The notes beneath the pieces were generated by a model. That model ran no database searches and was not told where the DNA came from. It saw only the letters and a list, made by a program, of their open reading frames with translations. Shown one piece after another: positions 1 to 8,993 of a stretch of DNA of 64,000 nucleotides. Source of the stretch: Halomonas denitrificans (lineage in GTDB: Bacteria > Pseudomonadota > Gammaproteobacteria > Xanthomonadales > Wenzhouxiangellaceae); the NCBI GenBank assembly GCA_019800895.1, contig JAHVKF010000002.1, positions 558,001 through 622,000 of the forward strand, written 5' to 3'. The first letter of the stretch is position 1. The number at the start of each line of letters is the position of its first letter. The position numbers were made by a program, and so were the translations under genes.

Positions 1-77
1 CCTGTCGATCCGCGGATTCGGCGTGGAAGTCCGGTCCGAACCCGGGACGGAGGCCGCAAAAAAGCCGCGAACGACAC

Positions 78-96
78 GCAATTGCCAATCGTTCTC
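78..96 (+). promoter_or_regulatory. Candidate Fur box upstream of the TonB receptor
   Basis: The 19-nt stretch GCAATTGCCAATCGTTCTC matches the classical Fur consensus (GATAATGATAATCATTATC) at 12 of 19 positions by eye, and is the most AT-rich part of the leader. It lies 47 nt before the chosen start of a siderophore receptor, where a Fur operator is expected. A TACACT at 100-105 could be the -10. This is a pattern match only. Confidence 0.45.
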
Positions 97-142
97 GTTT
101 ACACTACGGCTCTTGATCGTATTCCAGAGGACGTCATTCTCC

Positions 143-2320
143 ATGTACCGAACTTCATCCCTGCCTCTCTCGCTGGCCGCCCTGCTGGCGCTCTCGATCG
201 CGAATCCGGCCCTGGCACAGGACGATTCCAGCGCCGGCGCCCGCGACTCGGGCGAACCCGGCACGTCGACTTCCGACTCCCGGGACAGCACGGATCTCGA
301 TCTGGTCACGGTGACCGGCAACGTGCTGTACTCCGACCAGATCAACGCCCTGAAGACGCCGACGCCGATCCGCGACGTGCCCCAGAGCCTGACCCTGGTG
401 ACCGAAGAGCAGATCGAGCTGCGTGGCTTCGACAGCCTCGGCGACATCGTCGATTACACCCCCGGCGTCAACACGTCCCAGGGCGAAGGCCATCGCGACG
501 CCATCGTGTTCCGGGGCGTGCGCTCCACCGCGGACTTCTTCATCGACGGCATGCGCGACGACGTGCAGTACTACCGTCCGCTCTACAACCTGGAACAGGT
601 CGAGATCCTGCGAGGCCCGAATGCGCTGCTGTTCGGCCGCGGGGGCACCGGCGGCATCCTCAACCGGGTGACCAAGAAGGGCGTGATCGGCGATTCGTTC
701 ACCGACGTCCGCGCCGGCATCGACTCCTTCGGCGGCTACAGCGTCTGGCTGGACACCAACGTCGGCGGCAACAGCACCGCGGCATTCCGCCTCAATGCCA
801 TGTACGAGCAGCTCGACAACCACCGCGACTTCTTCGACGGCGAGCGCATCGGCTTCAACCCCACCGGCCGCTTCCTGCTTTCCGATCGAACCACGCTGGA
901 CGTGTCCTACGAGTACATCGACCATGAACGATTCATCGATCGCGGCATTCCGACCGGTACCGACGGCCGGCCCGTCGAGGCCTTCGAGGACATCGTGTTC
1001 GGCGATCCGGAGCTGAACCTGACCACGCTCGAAGCGCACCTGTTCCGGACCGCGCTGCAGCACGAATTCTCGGCCAGCCTGAAGGGCAACGTCAGCGCCT
1101 TCTACGGCGACTACGACAAGTTCTACAGCAACTTCTACGTGTCGGGATACGACCAGGCCGCGACGCCGGACCAGGTCACGCTGGACGGTTACGTCGACAC
1201 GACGGACCGCCAGAACCTGATCCTGTCGGGCAACCTGATCGGCCAGTTCTTCACCGGGCCCATCGAGCACACCCTGATCGTCGGTTCCGAGTACATCGAG
1301 ACCGCGTCGGACCAGGACCGCTTCAACGCGTTCTGGAACACGACCCTGGACGACAACGAGATCTTCGCCGTCGCGCGCCCGCTGGACCTGCGCAACGGCA
1401 TGGGCACCAACGCCTTCGGCGTGCCGACGATGAACGACTTCACCGTCGACCTGAACGACGACACGCGGGTCGACATCGACGTGTTCTCCGCCTACATCCA
1501 GGACGAGATCCAGCTCAGCGAGTACCTCGATCTGATCGTCGGCGCGCGCTTCGACAGCTTCGACATCGACGTCCTCAACGTACCGGCCAACGAGCGCCGT
1601 TCGCGCAAGGACGAGGAGATTTCTCCGCGCGGTGGCCTGATCTTCAAGCCCTGGGAGCAGATCTCGCTCTACGCCAGCTACAGCGAGTCGTTCCTGCCCC
1701 GTTCGGGCGAGCAGTTCGCCAACATCAACGGCGCGAACAACCAGCTCGACCCCGACACCTTCAGCAACACCGAAGTCGGCGTGAAGTGGGACTTCGACAG
1801 CGGCATGAGCGTGACCGCCGCGTTCTTCGAAGTCGAGCAGAGCTCGCCGCAGGTCGCCGACAACGACCCCGAAACGCTGGACGTGATCGACTCCCAGATC
1901 CACGGGGTCGAGGCCCAGCTGAAAGGGCCGATCACCGGCCGCTGGTACATCTCGGCCGGCTACAGCTACCTCGACGGCGAGCAGGTCGACCGAAGCGGCG
2001 ACACGGGCCTGCGGCCGCGTGAACTGCCCGAGCACACCTTCTCGGTCTGGAACAACTTCGTTGTCACCGAGAAGCTCGGCCTGGGCCTCGGCCTGACGCA
2101 CCAGTCCAAGAGCTTCATCAACAACAGCAACACCGCGGAACTTCCGGCCTACACGCGGCTGGATGCGGCGGCGTATTACAACGTCTCCGATCGACTCCGA
2201 CTGCAGCTGAACATCGAGAACCTGACCGACGAGCTGTACTTCCCGAACGCGCACGCCACCCACCAGGCCACGGTCGGTGCCCCGCTGAACGCGCGGCTGA
2301 CGGCCAGCTACAGGTTCTGA
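143..2320 (+). CDS. TonB-dependent siderophore receptor
   Basis: Outer-membrane, TonB-gated receptor for uptake of a ferric siderophore; the ligand cannot be told from sequence. The 725-residue protein starts at the ATG at 143 because a Sec signal peptide begins there (MYRTSSLPLS..., hydrophobic core, cleavage after NPALAQ near residue 26); the 40 codons upstream look non-coding. A TonB-box-like DLVTVTG follows at about 53-59. The plug domain (about 70-190) has the typical P-x-R-D-V-P-Q-S-L start, RGF and EILRGP motifs. The 22-strand barrel ends in the expected C-terminal aromatic (SYRF). Length and order match the TonB siderophore receptor family. It is a single gene; the next gene converges on it. 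A Fur-like site upstream suggests iron repression. Confidence 0.95.
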   Translation: MYRTSSLPLSLAALLALSIANPALAQDDSSAGARDSGEPGTSTSDSRDSTDLDLVTVTGNVLYSDQINALKTPTPIRDVPQSLTLVTEEQIELRGFDSLGDIVDYTPGVNTSQGEGHRDAIVFRGVRSTADFFIDGMRDDVQYYRPLYNLEQVEILRGPNALLFGRGGTGGILNRVTKKGVIGDSFTDVRAGIDSFGGYSVWLDTNVGGNSTAAFRLNAMYEQLDNHRDFFDGERIGFNPTGRFLLSDRTTLDVSYEYIDHERFIDRGIPTGTDGRPVEAFEDIVFGDPELNLTTLEAHLFRTALQHEFSASLKGNVSAFYGDYDKFYSNFYVSGYDQAATPDQVTLDGYVDTTDRQNLILSGNLIGQFFTGPIEHTLIVGSEYIETASDQDRFNAFWNTTLDDNEIFAVARPLDLRNGMGTNAFGVPTMNDFTVDLNDDTRVDIDVFSAYIQDEIQLSEYLDLIVGARFDSFDIDVLNVPANERRSRKDEEISPRGGLIFKPWEQISLYASYSESFLPRSGEQFANINGANNQLDPDTFSNTEVGVKWDFDSGMSVTAAFFEVEQSSPQVADNDPETLDVIDSQIHGVEAQLKGPITGRWYISAGYSYLDGEQVDRSGDTGLRPRELPEHTFSVWNNFVVTEKLGLGLGLTHQSKSFINNSNTAELPAYTRLDAAAYYNVSDRLRLQLNIENLTDELYFPNAHATHQATVGAPLNARLTASYRF

Positions 2321-2364
2321 TTCCCAACGGGCCCCGCTTGCCGGGGACCAGGATGCTCCGTCCC

Positions 2365-2389
2365 GAAGCCACGGCCCGGCCGTGGCTTC
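2365..2389. terminator. Hairpin between convergent genes
   Basis: GAAGCCACGG and CCGTGGCTTC form a perfect 10-bp stem with a 5-nt loop, lying between the receptor stop (2320) and the stop of the convergent histidine kinase (2449). There is only a short T-rich tail (GTTCTATT) on the + strand, so it may be a weak or bidirectional terminator. Confidence 0.55.
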
Positions 2390-2448
2390 GTTCTATTGCG
2401 GCCGCGGGACGCCGAGGGGCGCGCGGTCGCACTGCAGCGATCGTCGAA

Positions 2449-3675
2449 TCACGAGTCTCCGGGCGCCTCCGGCAGCCAGAGCTCGAAGCGCGCACCGCCC
2501 AGATCGGAAGGCCGGGCTCGCACGCTGCCGCCCAGGGCCTGGATCAGCTGGCGGGTAACGGCGAGTCCCAGGCCCGTGTTCGACCGCGTGCCGTGGAAGC
2601 GGCGACCGAGGTCCCAGACGCGGGCGTAGTCCTCCGCATTCGGCAGCCCGTCCCCGTCATCCTCGACCACGATGCCGACCATCCCCTCGCGCAGCGCGAC
2701 CTCGACCGCGATCCTGCTGCGAGCGAACCGCAGCGCGTTGGAAACCAGGTTCTGCACCGCGCGCTGGATCATCATCGGTTCGGCCAGAACGTCCGCCGAT
2801 TCCAGCGAGCACTCGATGTCGGTCGAGGTCCCTTCTTCGAGGTCCTTGCAGACCCGTTCGACGATCCGCGCCGCATCGACCGGCGTGAACAGGTCGTTCT
2901 CGACAACGGGACCGCCACCGCTTCTGACCAGGTCGAAGGCCTGGCGTGCGTTGCGTTCCAGCATCTCGACCGATTTCGTCAGCGCGGTCGAGCCTTTCAC
3001 GGCGGGATGATCGGACAGGGAGCGAACCGCCACCGAGACCACCTGCAGAGGTGTTCGCAGGTCGTGCATGACCGCCGCGTTGTGGTCTGCTGCGCGCTGG
3101 TGGGCCGCCGCGATCTCCTGGTTGATCTCCGCCAGATCCGCTTCCGCGTTCTCGGCGACCCAGATCCGTCGGGCCAGTTCGATTTCCTCGGCCACTTCCT
3201 CCGCCAGCAGGGAAAGCAGATCCAGCTCGCCGCGGGTCCAGTCGCGCGGATGCTCGTCGATGACGCAGAAGCTGCCGAGCACGTTGCCCTTCGAATCGCA
3301 CAGCGGCACACCGGCGTAGGCGGCCGCGTTCAAGTCGGCGATCGCGAGGTTGTCGCAGACGCGCTCGTCGTTGCGGGCGTCGGTGACCACCAGCGCCTGG
3401 CGCTCGTTGACGACGATCTGACAGAACGAGTGACTCAGCGGCGTCTCCCGTTGTTCGGCGAAGTGTCCGTCGAGGCCGTGGGCCGCCGCGAAGAACTGCC
3501 GGTCGTCGTCGACCAGCGAGACCAGGCTGACCGGCGCCTTGAGCGCGCGGGTCGCGATCCGGGCGTAGCGATCGAGCGCCGCGCGTTCCGGCGTGTCGAG
3601 CAGGCCGGTCTCGGCCAGGGACTGCAGGCGTTCACGATCCCGGAGATGGGGCGTCCGGGCTGGTTGTTCCGTCAT
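2449..3675 (-). CDS. GAF-domain sensor histidine kinase, soluble
   Basis: Cytoplasmic two-component sensor kinase of 408 residues with no membrane segment. The N-terminal half (about 25-170) is a GAF domain of the type found in many light/redox or small-ligand sensors (SFCQ, AYAGVPL, GSFCVID motifs). A short helical linker leads to the phosphoacceptor H-box HDLRTPL (near 200), then the ATPase domain with N-box NLVSNALRF, G1 DDGDGLP and G2 GLGLAV. The residues for autophosphorylation and ATP binding all appear present. AAGGAAG lies a few bases before the ATG. No response regulator is adjacent, so the partner must be elsewhere; the ligand is unknown. It is divergent from the FGE-like gene at 4000. 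Confidence 0.9.
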   Translation of the reverse strand: MTEQPARTPHLRDRERLQSLAETGLLDTPERAALDRYARIATRALKAPVSLVSLVDDDRQFFAAAHGLDGHFAEQRETPLSHSFCQIVVNERQALVVTDARNDERVCDNLAIADLNAAAYAGVPLCDSKGNVLGSFCVIDEHPRDWTRGELDLLSLLAEEVAEEIELARRIWVAENAEADLAEINQEIAAAHQRAADHNAAVMHDLRTPLQVVSVAVRSLSDHPAVKGSTALTKSVEMLERNARQAFDLVRSGGGPVVENDLFTPVDAARIVERVCKDLEEGTSTDIECSLESADVLAEPMMIQRAVQNLVSNALRFARSRIAVEVALREGMVGIVVEDDGDGLPNAEDYARVWDLGRRFHGTRSNTGLGLAVTRQLIQALGGSVRARPSDLGGARFELWLPEAPGDS

Positions 3676-3999
3676 CGGCGATCTTCCTTGCGCGGGGAGC
3701 AGGAGCGCTCAACGGCGGTGTCCGGCGTTCCCGACCGAGTCCGTGCCGGTCGATGGCGCCTCGAACCGCTCGTTCGAGTATAGACCCGCGTTCAGCGCCG
3801 TCGAACCCGGCAAGCGGCGAGGCTTGAATCACGCCGCCGCCTGTGGCAAGACGTCGACCGAGGGATGGACGCTGCGATGGCGGGCCCGACCGGACACGCA
3901 AAACGAGCCCGCTCGCGGCGGCTGCAGACAGCGCGATCGTCGTCACCGGATCACGGGTCATGGCCCGGTACCATGGAGCAGGATGCGGAGCTCTGGACA
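3676..3999. other. Divergent intergenic region, no gene seen
   Basis: 324 bp between the start of the histidine kinase and that of the FGE-like protein. Open frames run through it (for example the 5' extension of the FGE-like reading frame from 3865), but the encoded residues are Arg/Ser/Pro-rich with no family resemblance. It should hold both divergent promoters; I could not pick convincing -35/-10 pairs. Confidence 0.5.
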
Positions 4000-5832
4000 A
4001 TGACCTCACTCGAACGACTCGTCGCCGATTGGCTCCGTCGCGATGGGCGACTGCCCGACGATGCCATGGCCCGGCTGCCCGAAGCGCTGGCCGGGGACGT
4101 GGAAAGCCGTGAGCAACTCGAGCGTATCGCCGATCGCCTCGCAGCGGAGAACCCCGACCTGGCCACGCGCCGGCGAATCGTGCTGAGCATCCAGGCGCGG
4201 ATGCAGGCGCGCGGCGGAGAACTGCCGGCCAGCGAGCGAGACAGCCTGCTTCGCAAGGCCCGCGCCGCAGGCTGGGACAAGGACGGTGCCGAACGGCTGA
4301 TGCAGGCGGCTCTTCATCGCATGCAACGGCCCGCGCCTCCCCCGGACCAGGACGCCGTCGCCACTCCCCAAGCGTCGTCCGGGAAGCAGGCCCGCCCGCG
4401 ATCGCGCCGCGCCGCGGGAGAACGTCTGCCGCTCCTCCTTGCCGCCATCGGCGTGCTCGGCGTCATCGTGTCGATCGGGGGGTTCCTGTTGACCCGTAGC
4501 GGAGGAACGCAGGCTCAGGCAGATGCGGCCGCGCCGGCAGACGCGCAGGGCTTGACCGCAGAAGAGATCCGAACCGCCCAGCGTGTCCTGGCCCGCCTGG
4601 GCCAACCGGTCGCCGAGACCGGCCGCTTCGACGCCGAGACGCGCGCAGCGCTCGGGCGCGCGCTCCCGCAGTACGCAGCGATCGAGGAGCTCGAACCCTG
4701 GCTGGTCGACCGCTTGCGAGTGGCCCTTGCCCGAGCCGACGATACGGCCTGGCAGTCCGCCCTGGCCGGGGGATCGGCCGAGGCGATGAACGACTATCTC
4801 CAGCGATTTCCTGACGGTCGGCATGCCCAGTCCGCGAGTGAACGGTTGCTTTCGCTGGAGGCGTCCGAAGAACGAACGGGCATCGTGCGGGCAATGCAAC
4901 GCGAAATGAACCGGCTCGGGCGCGACATCGCGGAAAGCGGTGAGTTCGATCAGGCCACGCGCGACGCGCTCGCCGGATTTCCAGGCCCGACGCCCGACCG
5001 CACCCGATCGAGCCTGGCAGCCGCGCTGGAAACGCTGCGCGGCATGAAGCGGTGGCCGCCGGCGGCCGGTGAATCCTTCCGTGACTGCGCCTCCTGCCCG
5101 GAGATGGTGGCCCTGCCCGCCGGTCGCTTCACCATGGGCAGCCCGCCGGACGAACTGATGCGCTCGGCCAACGAGGGGCCCCAGCGAGAGGTCGACGTGC
5201 CGCGCTTCGCCCTGTCGAAGTTCGAGATCACGCTGGGCCAGTGGCAGCCCTGCGTCGGCGCGGGCATCTGCCCCGATCTTCCCGTGCCGACCGACAGCGA
5301 CTGGACTCGCCTGCCGGTCACTCACGTGACCTGGATGGACGCGCTGGCCTACGTGCGCTGGCTGCGCGAACAGACCGGCTTCGACTATCGCCTGCCGAGC
5401 GAAGCCGAGTGGGAGTATGCGGCGCGAGCGGGCACGAACACGCGATACGCCACCGGCGACTGCATCACCGCCGAGCAGGCCAACTTCGACGCCCGCGTGG
5501 TCTCCGGGGACTGTCCGCAGGGGACATTCCGCGACGGTCCGCTGCCGGTCGGCAGTTTCCCGCCCAACGCGTTCGGCCTGCACGACATGCATGGCAACGT
5601 GCTCGAACCCACCCGCGACTGCTGGAACAGCGATTACCGCGGCGCACCGACCGACGGCAGCCCGTGGGACCGCGGCGACTGCGGCCGCGCGCCGCTGCGC
5701 GGAGGCTCCTGGAGCAGCTCAGACCGCGAACTCCGTTCCGCCGCCCGCATCCGCCCCGGCGCGGCCAACCGCAACCCGACCGCCGGCCTGCGGGTCGCCG
5801 TGCCACTGCCCGAAACGCCCGCGATGGACTGA
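4000..5832 (+). CDS. Membrane-anchored FGE/SUMF1-like protein, probably non-catalytic
   Basis: About 610 residues from the ATG at 4000 (GGAG 9 nt upstream); an in-frame ATG at 3973 is a close alternative. A charged cytoplasmic N-terminus precedes one membrane segment at about 143-165 (LLLAAIGVLGVIVSIGG). Two short peptidoglycan-binding-like repeats follow (AQRVLARLGQPVAETGRFD and a similar stretch after MQREMNRLGRDIAESGEFD). The C-terminal 240 residues are a formylglycine-generating-enzyme fold: MVALPAGRFTMGS, a P-V-T-H-V-T-W stretch, RLPSEAEWEYAARAG, MHGNVLE, RGGSWSSS, RIRPG. True FGEs need a cysteine after RGGS; here serines stand there, so sulfatase activation is unlikely and a binding or regulatory role is more plausible. 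Orientation suggests the domain is periplasmic. Confidence 0.85.
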   Translation: MTSLERLVADWLRRDGRLPDDAMARLPEALAGDVESREQLERIADRLAAENPDLATRRRIVLSIQARMQARGGELPASERDSLLRKARAAGWDKDGAERLMQAALHRMQRPAPPPDQDAVATPQASSGKQARPRSRRAAGERLPLLLAAIGVLGVIVSIGGFLLTRSGGTQAQADAAAPADAQGLTAEEIRTAQRVLARLGQPVAETGRFDAETRAALGRALPQYAAIEELEPWLVDRLRVALARADDTAWQSALAGGSAEAMNDYLQRFPDGRHAQSASERLLSLEASEERTGIVRAMQREMNRLGRDIAESGEFDQATRDALAGFPGPTPDRTRSSLAAALETLRGMKRWPPAAGESFRDCASCPEMVALPAGRFTMGSPPDELMRSANEGPQREVDVPRFALSKFEITLGQWQPCVGAGICPDLPVPTDSDWTRLPVTHVTWMDALAYVRWLREQTGFDYRLPSEAEWEYAARAGTNTRYATGDCITAEQANFDARVVSGDCPQGTFRDGPLPVGSFPPNAFGLHDMHGNVLEPTRDCWNSDYRGAPTDGSPWDRGDCGRAPLRGGSWSSSDRELRSAARIRPGAANRNPTAGLRVAVPLPETPAMD

Positions 5833-5934
5833 GGCTTCGATCCGGACCGCATCCCGAGTCCGTTTGCCGATGCGTCCGCGCAGAGGTAGATTGAGACCCC
5901 CGGCACGTCTGCCGCCCACCCCGGAGCCTCGCCC

Positions 5935-6828
5935 GTGAACCGACTCCTTCCTGGTCCGATCGTCATCGTCTGCGCCGCGGCAATGATCCACAGCGCCTCC
6001 GCCGTTCCCGCCACCGACGTCCAGGACCTCGACGATCGGGTGCTCGTCGTCGAAGGTCTGGCCGGTCCCGAAGCGGTGCACTGGGACGCCGACCAGGCGG
6101 TCTGGTTCATCTCGAATTTCAACGGCGAGGCCGCAGGTGACGCGAACGGTTTCGTGTCGAAGGTCGCCTCGAACGGGGAAATCGTGGAGCGCGAGTTCAT
6201 GACGGGCACCGATGCGCACCCGCTCCACGGCCCGCGCGGCATGCGCATCATCGGCGAACGCCTGTGGGTCGCCGACGCCGACGGCCTGCATGCATTCGAC
6301 CGTCACTCCGGCGAACACCTCGAGTTCATCGACTTCACTTCCTTCGATCCCGGGTTCCTGAACGACCTGGAGCGCGGCCCGGACGGCGCGATGTACCTGA
6401 CCGATACCGGCGACGCCCGCTTGTTCCGGATCGTCGATGGTGCCATCTCGATCGCCGCCGACGCGGACCTCCCTTCGCCGCCCAACGGCATTGCATGGGA
6501 CCCGGCCGGGTCCTTGCTCGTTCTCGCGCCCTGGGGCGGAGGCCGCATGCTGATGCGCTACGCGCCGGACACCGGGACGCTGTCCGACGGGCCGACGCTT
6601 CCCGACGGCGGCAACATGGACGGACTGGAGCCCTGGCGGGACGGCCTGCTCGTCGCCTCCCAGGTCGACCGGGCGATCTGGTTCCTGAAGGACGGCGAGG
6701 CCGAGGTCATCATCCGGACGCCCGGACGGCCGGCCGATATCGGCCTCGATGCGGAGAACGGGCGAATCGCTGTGCCGTACATCGCGCTGGATCGGGTCGA
6801 CATCTGGGTGCTTCCCGACGCGCCCTGA
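5935..6828 (+). CDS. Exported SMP-30/gluconolactonase-like beta-propeller protein
   Basis: 297 residues from a GTG start. The N-terminus is a Sec signal peptide (MNRLLPGP..., cleavage after HSASA, near residue 24). The body has repeated blade-like segments such as GPEAVHWD, GPRGMRIIG, GLHAFDRHSGE, NDLERGPDGAMYLTDTGD and PNGIAWDPAGSLLV, typical of the SMP-30/gluconolactonase/NHL propeller group. The asparagine/aspartate positions that bind metal in this fold are plausible here (FLNDLERGPDG, PPNGIAWD), but a lactonase activity is not established. It lies 102 nt after the FGE-like gene on the same strand, and may be co-transcribed or have its own promoter in that gap. Confidence 0.8.
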   Translation: MNRLLPGPIVIVCAAAMIHSASAVPATDVQDLDDRVLVVEGLAGPEAVHWDADQAVWFISNFNGEAAGDANGFVSKVASNGEIVEREFMTGTDAHPLHGPRGMRIIGERLWVADADGLHAFDRHSGEHLEFIDFTSFDPGFLNDLERGPDGAMYLTDTGDARLFRIVDGAISIAADADLPSPPNGIAWDPAGSLLVLAPWGGGRMLMRYAPDTGTLSDGPTLPDGGNMDGLEPWRDGLLVASQVDRAIWFLKDGEAEVIIRTPGRPADIGLDAENGRIAVPYIALDRVDIWVLPDAP

Positions 6829-6896
6829 AGCTGCACGAGGCGCGCGGCACGCAATGGAATCGTCGCGGGACCACGAACGCCGTTCGGTTCAGTAAG

Positions 6897-6969
6897 CCGG
6901 GATCCAGCGGCTTCGGGGTGTCGACACCAGGAAAAGTCACCGGGTCCCGCATCGAGTGCGGGGCGACGG
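6897..6969. repeat. Intergenic hairpin repeat, copy 1
   Basis: Begins GGGATCCAGCGGCTTCGG, has a palindromic centre GGTGTCGACACC, then AGGAAAAGTC, and ends with CCCGCA-TCGAG-TGCGGG, a perfect 6-bp hairpin followed by GCGACGG. It aligns almost end to end with the copy at 7135-7208, so both belong to one dispersed repeat family. Confidence 0.75.
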
Positions 6970-7134
6970 CGTTGGGAGTTGGAGCCACGGTGCAGGTGAG
7001 GCGGGGCGAGGGGGTGGAAGTCCGCGTCGTCGGGGTGCGGGGTGTCGGGCGACGGCACCGGGGTGCCAAGCGGCTCCACGTTCCTGAGAGCGAAGCGATC
7101 GGAAGACCACCCCTCAAGTCGTCCAGGGCCTGAC

Positions 7135-7208
7135 CCGGGATCCAGCGACTTCGGAGTTTCGGAAGAGAGGAAAAGTCGCTGGACCCCGCATCAGGGGCGG
7201 GGCGACGG
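7135..7208. repeat. Intergenic hairpin repeat, copy 2
   Basis: Same architecture as copy 1. Here TCCAGCGACTT pairs perfectly with AAGTCGCTGGA (11-bp stem around a 20-nt interior), and is followed by CCCCGC-ATCAGG-GCGGGG. The interior of the large loop differs from copy 1 while the stem positions and the AGGAAAAGTC block are kept. Confidence 0.75.
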
Positions 7209-7394
7209 GTGGGCGGTGCGGAGCGCCGTTGGGTCGCGATGAGCGTCGGAGCTTGGTGCGGCGCGGCGGCGCGGCGAGGGCTGCCCGGGCATGGTGTCGG
7301 ACCACCCTGCACGAGCCGCTCGCGCACGGACGAGTGTCGTGCTCGGTACGCGAACTACGTACAGAGCCCCGAATCCCAGACCACGCCCACCATC

Positions 7395-8873
7395 ATGCTC
7401 CGATTTCTCGCCCTCCTGTTGTTCGTCCCGAGCCTGCTGCACGCTGCCACCTTCACCGTCACGTCGAACGCCGACACCTCGGACCCCGGCACGCTGCGCT
7501 GGGCCATGGAGCAGCACGGATCGCAGGGCGGCGACAACCGGATCGTGTTCGATCCCGCGCTGGCCGGGTCGACGATCACGCTGACCGGGACCCTTCCCCA
7601 GGTGACCTTCAACACGCTGGAGATCGACGGCCGCGACGCGCCGGGCCTGGTGATCGACGGCGATGCCGGGGGCCGGGTGTTCCTGGTCGGAAACAATGCA
7701 GACGGCTTCATTCTGCGAAACCTCGTCGTGCAGAACTCCGACGGCGTGTTCGGCGGCGGCTGCCTGCGCGCGACCGGGAACGGCGATGTCGTCGTCACGA
7801 TCACCAACGTGACCTTCGCCGAGTGCGAGCAGCGCCCCCCGTCCAACGGCTCATCGCCCGCGTTCGGCGGCGCGATCTACACGGAGTTCAACGCCGACGG
7901 CATCCTCGACATCCGCAACAGCCGGTTCATCGGGAACCGCGTCTACGGCAGCGAGAACCTGTTGTTCGGCGGCGCGATCTATGCAGAGGGCGGAACCGTC
8001 ACGCTCCTGGGCAACCACTTCGAACTGAACTCGGCCGAGAACCTGGGCAACGCGTCCGACCAGGGCGGCGCGGTGTACATCCGCGATGCCGAGGTCGGGC
8101 TGAACGACAACGAGTTCCTGTTCAACCAGGTCGGCGGAGCCGGCGGGGCGGTCACGCTCAATCTGCTCCCCACCAACGTCGCCTCCGTCCAGCGCAATCT
8201 GTTCGCGGCCAACGTGGCTGCGCTGGGTGCGGCCGTATGGACCGGCACGCAATCGATCGGCGGCGACGTGCCGTTCTTCAACTTCTGGAACAACACCTTC
8301 CTCTCGAACACCTCGTCGTCTTCCCCCGGCGGATCGATCTATGTGCGCGAAGGCCAGCTGGTGACGCGCAACAATTCCTGGATCGACAACACCAACACCG
8401 GCTCCGGCGCGGCGCACCTGGCCTACAACCCGAGTGGCGCCGAGTTCCTGTCGACCTGGAACAACCTGTTCTCCGCGGCCACGACCGACGCCTGCGCCAC
8501 GTTCAACAACAACCCGCCTGCAACGTTCGGCTCGGCCGGCTACAACCTGCTTCCCGATGGCAGCTGCGCGATCAACGGCTTCAATGACCTGATCGGGGAT
8601 GCCGGCCCGTTCCTCCCGCTCGGCCACTACGGCGGCGTGACCCGCACCGTGCCGCCGGCCTCGCTGAATCTCGCCCTGGACAACGCCAACCCGGCGCCCA
8701 TCACCTCGACCAACTCGTCACTGTGCACCTTCACCGATGCGCGCGGCGTGGATCGGCCCGGTGACGGCGACGCCGACGGCACGGCGGTGTGCGACATGGG
8801 TGCATTCGAATGGCCGCACGAAGCGCCACTGTTCATCGACGGATTCGAGACCGGAGCGCTGGTCATTCCTTGA
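7395..8873 (+). CDS. Secreted right-handed beta-helix protein with C-terminal DGFE tail
   Basis: 492 residues from the ATG at 7395, chosen because a Sec signal peptide begins there (MLRFLALLLFVPSLLHAA, cleavage near 18). The mature N-terminus TFTVTSNADTSDPGTLRWA is the opening typical of choice-of-anchor/CSLREA-type surface proteins. The body is a series of parallel beta-helix turns rich in Asn and Gly (LEIDGRDAPGLVIDGD, FGGAIYTEFNADG, FGGAIYAEGGTVTL, GGAVYIRD), as in pectate-lyase-like folds. The end, C-D-M-G-AFEW then PLFIDGFETG, matches the last residues of the giant secreted protein at 56020. It is probably surface or secreted; enzyme activity is not implied. Confidence 0.8.
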   Translation: MLRFLALLLFVPSLLHAATFTVTSNADTSDPGTLRWAMEQHGSQGGDNRIVFDPALAGSTITLTGTLPQVTFNTLEIDGRDAPGLVIDGDAGGRVFLVGNNADGFILRNLVVQNSDGVFGGGCLRATGNGDVVVTITNVTFAECEQRPPSNGSSPAFGGAIYTEFNADGILDIRNSRFIGNRVYGSENLLFGGAIYAEGGTVTLLGNHFELNSAENLGNASDQGGAVYIRDAEVGLNDNEFLFNQVGGAGGAVTLNLLPTNVASVQRNLFAANVAALGAAVWTGTQSIGGDVPFFNFWNNTFLSNTSSSSPGGSIYVREGQLVTRNNSWIDNTNTGSGAAHLAYNPSGAEFLSTWNNLFSAATTDACATFNNNPPATFGSAGYNLLPDGSCAINGFNDLIGDAGPFLPLGHYGGVTRTVPPASLNLALDNANPAPITSTNSSLCTFTDARGVDRPGDGDADGTAVCDMGAFEWPHEAPLFIDGFETGALVIP

Positions 8874-8920
8874 CCCGTGCCGAAGGGGCATGCTCGACGG
8901 TCCGCGTACGCCCCCGATCG

Positions 8921-8940
8921 ACTTCACGAACCCGTGAAGT
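8921..8940. terminator. Hairpin after the beta-helix gene
   Basis: ACTTCACG and CGTGAAGT form a perfect 8-bp stem with a 4-nt AACC loop, 47 bp after the stop codon at 8873. No T-run follows, so its action as a terminator is uncertain. Confidence 0.4.
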
Positions 8941-8960
8941 GCGGCGGAACGGATGCAGAA

Positions 8961-8993
8961 TCGCCGGACCCCTCATCGAGTGCGGGGCGAGGG
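8961..8993. repeat. Partial copy of the intergenic hairpin repeat
   Basis: TCGCCGGACCCCTCATCGAGTGCGGGGCGA retains the right-hand part of the repeats at 6897 and 7135 (GGACCC, CATCGAGTGCGGGGCGA). The left arm is missing, so this is a truncated or decayed copy. Confidence 0.55.

Larger units (their letters stand above)
6829..7394. other. Repeat-bearing intergenic region, no gene seen
   Basis: 566 bp without a credible gene. It contains two copies of a hairpin-forming intergenic repeat (6897-6969 and 7135-7208), plus GGCACC/GGTGCC inverted pairs between them. Open frames crossing it encode low-complexity Arg/Gly/Pro-rich stretches and are read as noise. Confidence 0.7.

Noticed and set aside
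155-2263. 702-codon open frame on the minus strand
   Set aside because: Complement of the TonB receptor. Low-complexity composition and no ribosome site.
2338-3783. 481-codon open frame on the plus strand
   Set aside because: Antisense of the GAF histidine kinase, which has all its kinase motifs.
6829-7394. CRISPR-like array formed by the repeats
   Set aside because: Only two full copies 238 bp apart, with internal hairpins and no regular spacers; no cas gene nearby.
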